A stretch of DNA of 10,993 nucleotides from an uncultured Enorma sp. (GCA_905210055.1 CAJLVH010000058.1:1-10993); one strand, 5' to 3'; numbered from the stretch's first letter, positions 1-6,579 are shown. Program-made: numbers and translations. The notes: generated by a model not told the origin, from the sequence alone.

Positions 1-3000
1 CGGCGACGACCGCCGGCCTTGGCGAGGGCCAGGAAGGCGCCATCTACGTGCTCGGCGAGCAGATTACCACGGTATCGGGTATGGCCGCCAACCAGCATGG
101 TGCGCTTGAGACGGCAACGAATGGAGCCGAGCTCTCTGCTGTGGCAACGCTCGCTCCCGACCAGGTTGTCTTTGCCTATGCGCGCTACCATGCGAGCTCC
201 GACAGCGTCCTTGCAGGGTATGTCGATGGCAACACGGGCGGCATCTATGCATACAGCGGCTACGTGCAGCTTTCTAACCCAACGCCGACGATTGAACTCA
301 GCAGCGATGCTGGCTTGATTGTGACCAAGACTGCCGAGGGAGACTGGCCGCAGGTCGAGCTCACGGCTCAGCTTGATCCGGGCAACGCGACGCCGCATCT
401 CACCTGGGCTTCGAGCGACGAGGATGTCGCCGCCGTTGATGAGAACGGCCTTGTGACGTTCAAGGCTCCGGGGCGCGTTGCCATTACGGTGACGCACGAC
501 ACCACGGGCGCGGTGGCGCGGATCGAGCTCGTTGCAGTCGAGCCTCAGATTTCCGGCGCAAGCGTGTACCTCGCTGAATCGACCGATGGCGAGCGCTATA
601 CCTTCAAGTTGCATGCTGGAACGTCGGGCTCGCTTACCGAATTGCCTGAGGGATATGACGTTGTTTGGACGCTTACCGACGATGCAGAATCGGGAGCGAC
701 GCTTACGCAGCTTACTTCGAACCAGTTGAGTGCACGGCTCATGCGTGGGTCGAGTGATGCTGCAAACGTCACGGTGACGGCCAAGCTCCTCTTCGAGGGT
801 GAAGAGACCGGCATCCAGGCAAGCATGGACGTTGCAATCGAGGGTACGGTGACCGCGCCCGATGCGGAAACCATCCAGGGCCTCATTGACGTCACGGTCA
901 GCGATTCCAACGATGAAGTCACGCACGGTGCATGGACGACCGATCTTCTGCCGAATGCCGAGGGCAAGCACGATTCGTATTCCGTGAGCGAGCCGTATCG
1001 CACGGTCAATGGTTCGGAGGCAGTGGAAACCCTTGCAGACCAGGCCATGGTGCTGTTCGAGGGTGACCAGGCGACGTGGAAGGTCGACGTGACCGTCCAT
1101 GGTTCCTATTATGCGGACGCGTACAACGGGCAGGATGTAGCCGAGGGCATCGAGCATGTGCTCGTGAGCGATCCCGCAGACGTGACGGTGACGCTTGTAC
1201 GTTCGGCTGATGGCGCGTGGTCGGTCGATGCTTCCTCCGAGGGCACGGTCGCTTTCGAGGTCGCATGTGATGAAGAGCTGCCGCCCGCACCCGCGGCGCC
1301 CACCGCGAGCTATGTCGCCTCGCTCGACGGCGTCTCGGTGACGCTCGACGGTGCGAACGGCCAGCATAGCGAGGGCGCGACGGGATCGGACAACGCGCAT
1401 CCCAATGTGACGTTCTCGGCAGCCGACGACGCCGATGCGACGCTGCTCGCCAGTAGCTTCACGATAGGCGAGCCGGTTGAGCAGGATGGCGTGTGGACGG
1501 TCGAGGTGACGGTGGACTGCCAGGATTATCTTGATGCCTATGCCGCGATGGGCGACCCCGCCTATGGAACGCACTACTTCGCGAGCGCCGAGGAGACGGG
1601 TAGCCGCGCCTTCACGCTTGTGCTCACGGGTACGGGCGAGGATGCCGCGTGGAAGCTTGCCGAGGGAGAGGCTGGGCATGCTGCCATGACCTTCAGCATC
1701 ACCTGCTTGACGCTGCGACCGGCGGAGCTTGCCATCTACACGGGCGGTGCCCAGGGCGATTCAAGTCATTTCCCTGACGCTCACGTGGTGGACGGTTTGG
1801 GCAACGTCTATACGATCGACGAGCTGAACGAGCTGCTTTCCGGCCAGACCGCACGCGTGGCGTATTTCGATGGAACGACCGAAATCACGACCGACACCGT
1901 GCCCGGCGAGTATGAGGCGCGCATCGTGATCGAACAGGATGGCGCGCAGAATCGCGACGCCGACGAGTCCGTGACGGTGACGGTGAACGACGAGGCGTAC
2001 GAGTTCGCGCTCGAGACCTCGACGCTTACGATCCGTAACGCCTCCGATGCCGCCGATGCCGAGGCGGGCGGAACGAATGTCGCGCTTCTTGCTAGCGATG
2101 CGGGGGCAGACGAAATCGCAGCGGCGCTCGAGGTCGATGACGTTGTAGCGCAGCTACCGGCGGACACGCAGGTGCTCGTGAACGACCGCGAGGGCGGTTT
2201 GCTCGAGGGCGAGAGCCTTGCCGGCGTGACGCTCTTCAGCGACGAGCTGCTGGGCGCCGAGGATCTCGGCGGGATCGACCGCTACGAGGCGCTGGTCGCG
2301 CGGGCGGCGGAAGACGGCTATGAAATCGACGCTGAGCATGCGGACTTCCGGTATCTCGACCTTGTCGACGCGAATCAGTCGAACGTTTGGGTGAGCTCCA
2401 CCGAAGGGGCGACCATCTACTGGAACGTGCCCGAAGGGGCGGATCCCGAGAGCCTGCAGGTGCTGCACTTCGCCGGTTTGCATCGCGAATACGGTGTGAA
2501 CGCGACGGAGCTTGAACAGCAGATCGCCGACTGCACGGTGGAGGCCATGGAGCTCGATACCGCGCATGTCGAGGACGGTTACGTGAGCTTCGAGGTCGGG
2601 CGCGCCAACTTCAGCCCGTTCGTGCTTTCGTGGGAAGAACAGGAGCCTGAGGTCGCGACGGTAACATTCGACCCGCAGAGCGGCGTGTTCGCCAACTCAG
2701 ATGAAGCGACGCGCACGGTGCCGGTGGGCGAGGCGCTTGGCGAGCTGCCCGTCGTGACGCGCACCAGCTACGTGTTCGATGGTTGGTTCACCCAGGCGCA
2801 GGGCGGTGAAGAGGTCACGGCAGAGACGGTGGCCAGTGCCGCCGGCGCGGTAACGTATTATGCGCACTGGTCCGTTGACCCGGCGACGTTGCCTGCGGTG
2901 CTCACGCTGAACGCGAGCGAGGGCGTGTTCGCCGACGGATCGAATACCACTACCTGCGAGGTTGCAAAGGACGTGGCGATCAGCGAATCTGACCTGCCCA

Positions 3001-3971
3001 TCCCTACCCGCGAGGGCTATGTGCTCGCGGGCTGGTATTTCGACGAGCAGCTGGAGCAGCCCGTGGTGTTCGCGGAGGACGCCGATCCGCAGCAAGGCAT
3101 CGAGGCAACGACCTTTAGTGAGGATGCGCCGCTTTACGCGAAGTGGCTGCAGGATATTTCTGACGGCGTGAGCCTTTCGGCAGATGGTTCCAGCGCGTGT
3201 GCGACCTACACGGGTGAAGCACTGCCCGTTGCACCGGTCTTCGGCGAGGGATTCCCTGAGGGCGAGCAGGCCGGCGTGACGGTGTGGTACCGCGACGAAG
3301 GAGCGGGCGACGATGCGTGGACGACCGACGCTCCGGTGAATGCTGGTACGTACGACGTGCGCCTAACCTACGACGGCACGGACACATACGCGCCGTTCGA
3401 CAAGGTGTTCGAGGCGGACTATGTCATCGCCAAGGCAACCCTTGAGCAGGAGGGACTCGTTGCCGATCCTGCGGAGGTCGAAGCGGGAACCTCGCTGGCA
3501 GACGTCTCGCTTGCCGGCGCTACGGTAACGAGCTCTGTGACGGGCGCGGAGGTAAGCGGTTCCTGGAGCTGGAAGGATGCAGGCGCAACGGTTGATGCCA
3601 CCGGCTCGTTCGAGGCGGTCTTCACGCCTGATGACTCTGAGAACTATGACGTGCTTACGGTCGAGGTGGCGGTGTCGGTTGCCGATGGCGGCGGCGAGGA
3701 CAAGCCGGAGAACCCCGATGAGGGCGAGGAGGATCCCGACGCGCCCGGCGGAGACGATGAGAAGCCCGGAGAGGGAAGCGACCCCGATGGCTCTGGCGAC
3801 CAAGAGCAGCAGCCTGGTTCGGATGCCGACGAAGGCTCTCACGACGGGGCGGCAGGCGAAGAGCTTTCGAGCACGGGCGACATGTCGATGCTGCTTGTCG
3901 GGGGTACGGCTTTGATCGGTTCCGCAGCGGTTCTTGGCGGCGCGGCGCTCAAGAGGCGTGAACGCAGCTAA
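1..3971 (+). CDS. Large wall-anchored Ig-like/InlB-repeat surface protein, 5'-truncated by the window edge
   Basis: The frame is open from position 3 with no stop upstream, so the true start and any signal peptide lie outside; the GTG at 48 is probably internal. About 1,320 residues are visible. In order: a BIG2-like Ig fold (about 285-536, with TWASSDEDVAAVD); two diverged copies of a W-x-V-x-VTV...YxDAY...AF..C unit (1077-1268 and 1494-1706); a segment ending FSPFVLSW (about 2340-2633); two Listeria-Bacteroides (InlB B/Flg_new) repeats with YVFDGWFT...YYAHW and YVLAGWYF...YAKW (2652-2870, 2898-3146); two MBG/YDG-like units (about 3180-3680, with NAGTYDV and FTPDDSENYDV); an acidic Pro/Gly/Asp/Glu linker (3681-3863). 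It ends with LSSTG at 3864-3878, a hydrophobic helix and a KRRERS tail, the layout of a sortase signal. The protein is inferred to be covalently attached to the cell wall and exposed; an adhesive role is likely from domain content, but no ligand can be named. Confidence 0.9.
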   Translation, partial: ATTAGLGEGQEGAIYVLGEQITTVSGMAANQHGALETATNGAELSAVATLAPDQVVFAYARYHASSDSVLAGYVDGNTGGIYAYSGYVQLSNPTPTIELSSDAGLIVTKTAEGDWPQVELTAQLDPGNATPHLTWASSDEDVAAVDENGLVTFKAPGRVAITVTHDTTGAVARIELVAVEPQISGASVYLAESTDGERYTFKLHAGTSGSLTELPEGYDVVWTLTDDAESGATLTQLTSNQLSARLMRGSSDAANVTVTAKLLFEGEETGIQASMDVAIEGTVTAPDAETIQGLIDVTVSDSNDEVTHGAWTTDLLPNAEGKHDSYSVSEPYRTVNGSEAVETLADQAMVLFEGDQATWKVDVTVHGSYYADAYNGQDVAEGIEHVLVSDPADVTVTLVRSADGAWSVDASSEGTVAFEVACDEELPPAPAAPTASYVASLDGVSVTLDGANGQHSEGATGSDNAHPNVTFSAADDADATLLASSFTIGEPVEQDGVWTVEVTVDCQDYLDAYAAMGDPAYGTHYFASAEETGSRAFTLVLTGTGEDAAWKLAEGEAGHAAMTFSITCLTLRPAELAIYTGGAQGDSSHFPDAHVVDGLGNVYTIDELNELLSGQTARVAYFDGTTEITTDTVPGEYEARIVIEQDGAQNRDADESVTVTVNDEAYEFALETSTLTIRNASDAADAEAGGTNVALLASDAGADEIAAALEVDDVVAQLPADTQVLVNDREGGLLEGESLAGVTLFSDELLGAEDLGGIDRYEALVARAAEDGYEIDAEHADFRYLDLVDANQSNVWVSSTEGATIYWNVPEGADPESLQVLHFAGLHREYGVNATELEQQIADCTVEAMELDTAHVEDGYVSFEVGRANFSPFVLSWEEQEPEVATVTFDPQSGVFANSDEATRTVPVGEALGELPVVTRTSYVFDGWFTQAQGGEEVTAETVASAAGAVTYYAHWSVDPATLPAVLTLNASEGVFADGSNTTTCEVAKDVAISESDLPIPTREGYVLAGWYFDEQLEQPVVFAEDADPQQGIEATTFSEDAPLYAKWLQDISDGVSLSADGSSACATYTGEALPVAPVFGEGFPEGEQAGVTVWYRDEGAGDDAWTTDAPVNAGTYDVRLTYDGTDTYAPFDKVFEADYVIAKATLEQEGLVADPAEVEAGTSLADVSLAGATVTSSVTGAEVSGSWSWKDAGATVDATGSFEAVFTPDDSENYDVLTVEVAVSVADGGGEDKPENPDEGEEDPDAPGGDDEKPGEGSDPDGSGDQEQQPGSDADEGSHDGAAGEELSSTGDMSMLLVGGTALIGSAAVLGGAALKRRERS
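3864..3968 (+). other. Sortase cell-wall sorting signal with non-canonical LSSTG motif
   Basis: The last 35 codons of the surface protein encode LSSTGD, then about 23 hydrophobic residues (MSMLLVGGTALIGSAAVLGG and onward), then KRRERS. This is the tripartite layout of sortase substrates. The usual Pro of LPxTG is replaced by Ser, so either the partner sortase tolerates the change or the protein is merely membrane-anchored. The tripartite structure is seen; processing is inferred. Confidence 0.75.
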
Positions 3972-3996
3972 GACATATCGGTAACGCAACGACGAA

Positions 3997-4029
3997 CGGC
4001 GGCCGGGGCAGATGATGCTCCGGCCGCCG
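3997..4029. terminator. Strong hairpin between convergent genes, probable bidirectional terminator
   Basis: A perfect 10-bp stem, cggcggccgg (3997-4006) with ccggccgccg (4020-4029), encloses a 13-nt loop. It lies 25 bp after the surface-protein stop and 42 bp beyond the stop of the opposing gene. There is no U-run on either side, so it is not a textbook intrinsic terminator, but its position between two convergent stops makes a termination or 3'-end stabilising role likely. Confidence 0.55.
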
Positions 4030-4030
4030 C

Positions 4031-4075
4031 GTAATGTCCCAAAATGCACCTGTCCCTCATTGGGACACTCATTAC
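4031..4075. repeat. Nested TGTCCC/GGGACA inverted repeat, REP-like
   Basis: gtaatgtccca (4031-4041) pairs with tgggac...attac (4061-4075, with a 4-nt bulge). A second tgtccc at 4051-4056 can instead pair with the same gggaca (4062-4067) around the 5-nt loop tcatt. The element overlaps the stop codon of the minus-strand gene. Two mutually exclusive hairpins sharing one arm look like a short palindromic interspersed element or part of the 3' end structure of the opposing transcript. No genome-wide count is possible here. Confidence 0.45.
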
Positions 4076-4971
4076 ACGTCGATGTGGCGCTGGTCGCGCT
4101 TGCGGCGGATGCGCTTGATGCGCGAGAGCGCCTCGCTGCGACGCTCCTGCTCGCGGCGCTCTTCGATATTTGCCAGCGTGCGCTCGCGGCGTTCGGCAAG
4201 GGCGTCGGGTGAACGGCCGGCGATCTCGCGGCGAGCGGAGGAGTTCTCTGTCGGGCGCTTGCGACGGGGCATCATGCGCGCGATGTCCTCGTCGGTGGGC
4301 GACATGATGTTGAAGCGAAGCGAGAGCCAGCGCGTTCCCATGGTCACGGCGACGCACGCCACCACAGCGGCGACATGCGAAACGTCTAGCTCGACGAGGG
4401 CCATGTAGACGCAGCCGCCGGCGATGGCCGCGAGCGCATAGAGGTTGCTCCGCTGGAAGATGTTGGGAACCTTGCCCAGGAAGACGTCGCGCAGCATGCC
4501 TCCGCCCACGCCGGTGAAGAACCCCATCATGACGCAGATCATCGGATTGAAGCCGTAAACCAGGGCCTTATCTGCGCCGGTGGCGGAATAGAGCCCCACC
4601 GCGAAGATATCGAGCACGGCGATGAGCCTGTCTTGCTGTTCGATGAACGAGGGGATGATATACACCACGGTGGCGGTGATGATGGCCGCCGGGAGCGCGA
4701 GCGGCTGTTCGAGTAGATAGACGCTGCCGACCTGGAGCGTGACGTCGCGCAGCAGACCGCCGCCAAGACTGCAGAGCACGGCGAGCGCCACGGCGCCCAC
4801 GAGGTCAAGCTTGTGCTCGCGCGCCGTGAGCGCGCCCGAGACAGATGCGACGACGATGGCGATGAGCTCGAGCCAGAAGGGGATGGCGACCGGTGCTTCC
4901 ACGGCACCGGAGGCGGGGGAGACGAGCCGTGCGAACAGCGGTTCCGCGATTGCGATGACGTCCAACGACAA
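4072..4971 (-). CDS. TRIC-family (UPF0126) membrane protein with long charged C-terminal tail
   Basis: A 299-residue membrane protein with the duplicated UPF0126/TRIC architecture: two homologous halves, each carrying GGG(L/M)LRD (residues 70-76 and 156-162), the second followed by VFLGKVPNIF. About seven hydrophobic helices span residues 30-215. Bacterial members of this family form trimeric cation channels; the substrate here is unknown (glycine-related roles have been suggested for YadS/YicG-type members). The family usually ends near 200-210 residues; here about 80 extra residues follow, rich in Arg/Glu (ERRERTLANIEERREQERR), probably a cytoplasmic coiled coil. The start is uncertain: TTG at 4971 has a GGAGG only about 4 nt upstream, while a second in-frame TTG at 4965 has better spacing (about 10 nt). 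It runs convergent to the surface-protein gene, with no close operon partner. Confidence 0.88.
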   Translation of the reverse strand: MSLDVIAIAEPLFARLVSPASGAVEAPVAIPFWLELIAIVVASVSGALTAREHKLDLVGAVALAVLCSLGGGLLRDVTLQVGSVYLLEQPLALPAAIITATVVYIIPSFIEQQDRLIAVLDIFAVGLYSATGADKALVYGFNPMICVMMGFFTGVGGGMLRDVFLGKVPNIFQRSNLYALAAIAGGCVYMALVELDVSHVAAVVACVAVTMGTRWLSLRFNIMSPTDEDIARMMPRRKRPTENSSARREIAGRSPDALAERRERTLANIEERREQERRSEALSRIKRIRRKRDQRHIDV

Positions 4972-5121
4972 GCTCCCTCCCTCGTGGGGGTGCGACGGTT
5001 TCGAGATGGCGCGCTGCGCCCCTCACAGTATGACAGGAGGGGTGCATACATGGCGCAAGAATGTCGAAATACGCGTACGCGGTCCGGCATAGCTTCTTTT
5101 TCATGTATAAAAAATCAGCAG

Positions 5122-5149
5122 TTGCAATACGGGGCAGATACGGTACAAT
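5122..5149 (+). promoter_or_regulatory. Sigma-70-type promoter for the tRNA-Ser pair
   Basis: TTGCAA (5122-5127) and TACAAT (5144-5149) are separated by 16 bp and lie 16 bp upstream of the first tRNA base, so transcription would start roughly 9 nt or less before the mature 5' end. This is a good housekeeping promoter match in an otherwise gene-free gap (4972-5165). I saw no equally good promoter for the divergent minus-strand gene. Confidence 0.75.
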
Positions 5150-5165
5150 TTCCTGTGCTAACAAC

Positions 5166-5256
5166 GGAGAGTTGTCCGAGTGGCCGAAGGAGCACGATTG
5201 GAAATCGTGTAGGCGTCAAAAGCGTCTCCAGGGTTCAAATCCCTGACTCTCCGCCA
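5166..5256 (+). tRNA. tRNA-Ser (anticodon GGA)
   Basis: The acceptor arms GGAGAGT (5166-5172) and ACTCTCC (5246-5252) pair fully, followed by discriminator G and an encoded CCA (5254-5256). The anticodon stem CACGA/TCGTG encloses the loop TTGGAAA, giving anticodon GGA at 5200-5202, which reads UCC/UCU. A long variable arm (GGCGTCAAAAGCGTC region) is the class II hallmark of serine tRNAs, and the T-arm contains GGTTCAAATCC. It is first of a two-gene transcript. Confidence 0.97.
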
Positions 5257-5305
5257 GTTGCTTATTCTGCGGCGCGTCTTCCAGGCGCGCCGATTCACCC
5301 CACGC

Positions 5306-5398
5306 GGAGGGGTGGCAGAGTGGTTGAATGCGGCGGTCTCGAAAACCGTTTATCCGGTAACCCCGGGTACGAGGGTTCGAATCCCTCCTCCTCCGCCA
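5306..5398 (+). tRNA. tRNA-Ser (anticodon CGA)
   Basis: The acceptor arms GGAGGGG (5306-5312) and CTCCTCC (5388-5394) pair with one G-U, followed by discriminator G and encoded CCA (5396-5398). The anticodon loop CTCGAAA gives anticodon CGA at 5340-5342, reading UCG, a frequent serine codon in GC-rich genomes. A long variable arm and the T-arm GGGTTCGAATCCC are present. It starts 49 bp after the preceding tRNA-Ser and is followed closely by a terminator, so the two are probably one transcript. Confidence 0.97.
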
Positions 5399-5410
5399 GA
5401 TGGTATACGA

Positions 5411-5439
5411 GCCCGGTTCCCTTGGGGAGCCGGGTTTTT
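5411..5439 (+). terminator. Intrinsic terminator of the tRNA-Ser operon
   Basis: cccggttccc (5412-5421) pairs with gggagccggg (5425-5434), 10 bp with one G-U and a 3-nt loop, followed by TTTTT (5435-5439). It begins 13 nt after the CCA of the second tRNA. Confidence 0.9.
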
Positions 5440-5440
5440 G

Positions 5441-5545
5441 CTGTCGAGCGCAGGGATTCGAACCCGCAGGGCGCGGAGCGGAGCCAACGGCGTGAGCCGT
5501 TGGCCGCGCAGCGACCCGCGCGGCGCAGCCGCGCGAGGGCTGCTT
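5441..5545. repeat. GC-rich compound-hairpin element with an antisense T-arm-like sequence
   Basis: Three structures follow one another. The 14-mer agggattcgaaccc (5452-5465) is the exact reverse complement of the T-arm region of the neighbouring tRNA-Ser(CGA) (5373-5386). A 9-bp stem at 5483-5491/5496-5504 has a GTGA (GNRA) loop, extendable by gcgcgg (5471-5476) with ccgcgc (5504-5509) across a bulge. An 8-bp stem cgcgcggc/gccgcgcg (5517-5524/5528-5535) has a 3-nt loop. It reads open in several frames but has no ribosome binding site or recognisable protein. It probably represents a tRNA-associated dispersed repeat. Confidence 0.5.
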
Positions 5546-5567
5546 GCTCTATGAGTCGAAGACGTTA

Positions 5568-5645
5568 ATGAGCAAAAAGCGCAGAAAGCTTCAATAAGAG
5601 AACTCTAGACAACCCTTGTTGAAGCTTTCTACGCTTTTTGCTCAT
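5568..5645. repeat. 78-bp near-perfect palindrome (27-bp inverted arms)
   Basis: Arms 5568-5594 and 5619-5645 are reverse complements over 27 bp with one mismatch (C at 5582 against A at 5631), around a 24-nt loop. Each arm runs atgagcaaaaagcg, one variable base, then agaaagcttcaa. The A5 and T5 tracts lie inside the arms, so on both strands an inner 12-bp stem is followed by a U-tract, as in a bidirectional terminator. The loop is too large for an efficient one, so a MITE/REP-like mobile palindrome is an equally good reading. No gene lies inside. Confidence 0.65.
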
Positions 5646-6090
5646 GTAGGTGCCTGGCGTTGCTGAGGTTTGGAGCGGGGCGACCGGGTCGTGTGGGTGG
5701 ATCCGCGCCGCAAGGCGCAGCCGCGCGGACATCCCTCCTCCTCCTTCGTCCAGCGCTTTCCATTCATGTGCGTTATCTGTTCATTTCCGCGCGCTGGTTC
5801 TGAGTGGTATGGGAAATGGTGCACATGCGCTTGAGGCTAACCTGCAGGTATTCGCATGGTGCCATATTGGTTTTAGAAAACCGCAAGATTGGTGCCAGAC
5901 AAAGCCCAGAATTGTGTCAGAACGCCGTGTCATGCTATGGCTGCATGGAAGGGGTCAGGAGCGACACCGTTCTCACGCGCGAAACGACGCGCGGGCGGCT
6001 CGGGCGAGCTGGCGATAACGGAAGAGGCCGAGATATGCTCGGGCAAACTGGGACGTCGGGGGTATGTGTGGAGCTCATGAGGTTGTAGCT
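5646..6090. other. Gene-free interval upstream of the rpsF promoter
   Basis: No open frame here has a ribosome binding site or recognisable product. The interval holds a 14-bp direct copy (ggcgcagccgcgcg at 5714-5727) of part of the upstream GC-rich element (5522-5535), a tRNA-Ser 3'-end-like 14-mer (5731-5744), and the palindrome ggttttagaaaacc (5869-5882) flanked by tggtgcca at 5857-5864 and 5890-5897. The rest looks unconstrained. Confidence 0.5.
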
Positions 6091-6098
6091 GCGTCTTC

Positions 6099-6127
6099 TT
6101 GTGATTCTTGCAACAAGCGGCTATAGT
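6099..6127 (+). promoter_or_regulatory. Probable promoter of the rpsF-ssb-rpsR cluster
   Basis: TTGTGA (6099-6104) and TATAGT (6122-6127) are spaced 17 bp, about 70 bp upstream of the rpsF start. The -10 element is good and the -35 is moderate (4 of 6). The predicted start near 6134 gives a leader of about 60 nt containing a hairpin. Confidence 0.6.
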
Positions 6128-6143
6128 AGCTGAGTCCTTTCCT

Positions 6144-6172
6144 GCTTCGGGCGCACCTTCACGACCCGAAGC
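6144..6172 (+). promoter_or_regulatory. rpsF leader hairpin, candidate S6:S18 autoregulatory site
   Basis: gcttcggg (6144-6151) pairs perfectly with cccgaagc (6165-6172) around a 13-nt loop, 11 nt before the Shine-Dalgarno sequence. In many bacteria the S6:S18 complex represses its own operon by binding an rpsF leader structure containing a CCG-bearing bulge. A CACCTT...ACCCG arrangement is present, but I cannot fold it to the consensus with certainty, so the regulatory role is inference. Confidence 0.4.
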
Positions 6173-6196
6173 CGTATGTCCAGAGGAGGTGACCAC

Positions 6197-6490
6197 ATGA
6201 AGGCCTATGAACTGCTGTTCTTCGTCAACCCTTCCCTCGATCCCGAGACTCGTCTTGAGGTCATGAAGCGCATCGACACCACGATCGCCGAGGCGAATGG
6301 CAAGGTTGACAGCGTTGACGAGTGGGGCAAGCGCAAGCTCGCCTACGAGATCAACGATCTCACCGAAGGTGACTACACCCTCATCAACTTCCATGCAGAT
6401 CCCGCGTCGATCGCCGAGCTCGATCGCGTTCTCCGCATCAACGATGCGGTGGAGCGCCACATGATCGTCCGTCGCGACGACAAGGAGTAG
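6197..6490 (+). CDS. rpsF: 30S ribosomal protein S6
   Basis: A 97-residue protein, the usual length for S6, beginning MKAYELLFFVNPSL and containing GKRKLAYEI and the C-terminal RHMIVRRD typical of the family. S6 binds 16S rRNA in the platform of the small subunit as a heterodimer with S18, encoded two genes downstream. The start at 6197 is chosen over in-frame upstream codons because AGGAGGTGA (6184-6192) sits 7 nt before the ATG and the family begins here. It is first gene of a cluster with ssb, rpsR, DUF2232 and rplI, 89 nt ahead of ssb. Confidence 0.97.
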   Translation: MKAYELLFFVNPSLDPETRLEVMKRIDTTIAEANGKVDSVDEWGKRKLAYEINDLTEGDYTLINFHADPASIAELDRVLRINDAVERHMIVRRDDKE

Positions 6491-6502
6491 ACCGTATGGA
6501 AG

Positions 6503-6554
6503 GGGCGCGTAAGCGCCCGGGCGGTCGAACCGCCGTGGGGCGCGCAGGCGCCTC
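6503..6554 (+). promoter_or_regulatory. Three tandem hairpins between rpsF and ssb
   Basis: Stem 1 is gggcgc/gcgccc (6503-6508/6513-6518) with a GTAA tetraloop. Stem 2 is ggcggt/accgcc (6520-6525/6529-6534) with a 3-nt loop. Stem 3 is ggggcgc/gcgcctc (6537-6543/6548-6554) with one G-U and loop gcag. No U-run follows, so this is more likely an mRNA processing, stability or protein-binding region than a terminator. Confidence 0.5.
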
Positions 6555-6579
6555 GAGTAGTGAGAGGTAGTGAGCAAGC

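Noticed and set aside
596..1048. Antisense open frames within the surface-protein gene (also at 1808-2167, 2154-2567 and 3363-4199)
   Set aside because: They are by-products of GC-rich codon use, with no recognisable domains and no ribosome binding sites.
5258..5568. Open frames of about 98-251 residues running through the tRNA genes and the GC-rich element
   Set aside because: They overlap two confidently folded tRNAs, lack ribosome binding sites and give translations typical of spurious tRNA-overlapping proteins.
5804..6088. Possible small gene upstream of rpsF
   Set aside because: It has no ribosome binding site, no family resemblance, and overlapping alternative frames of similar length.
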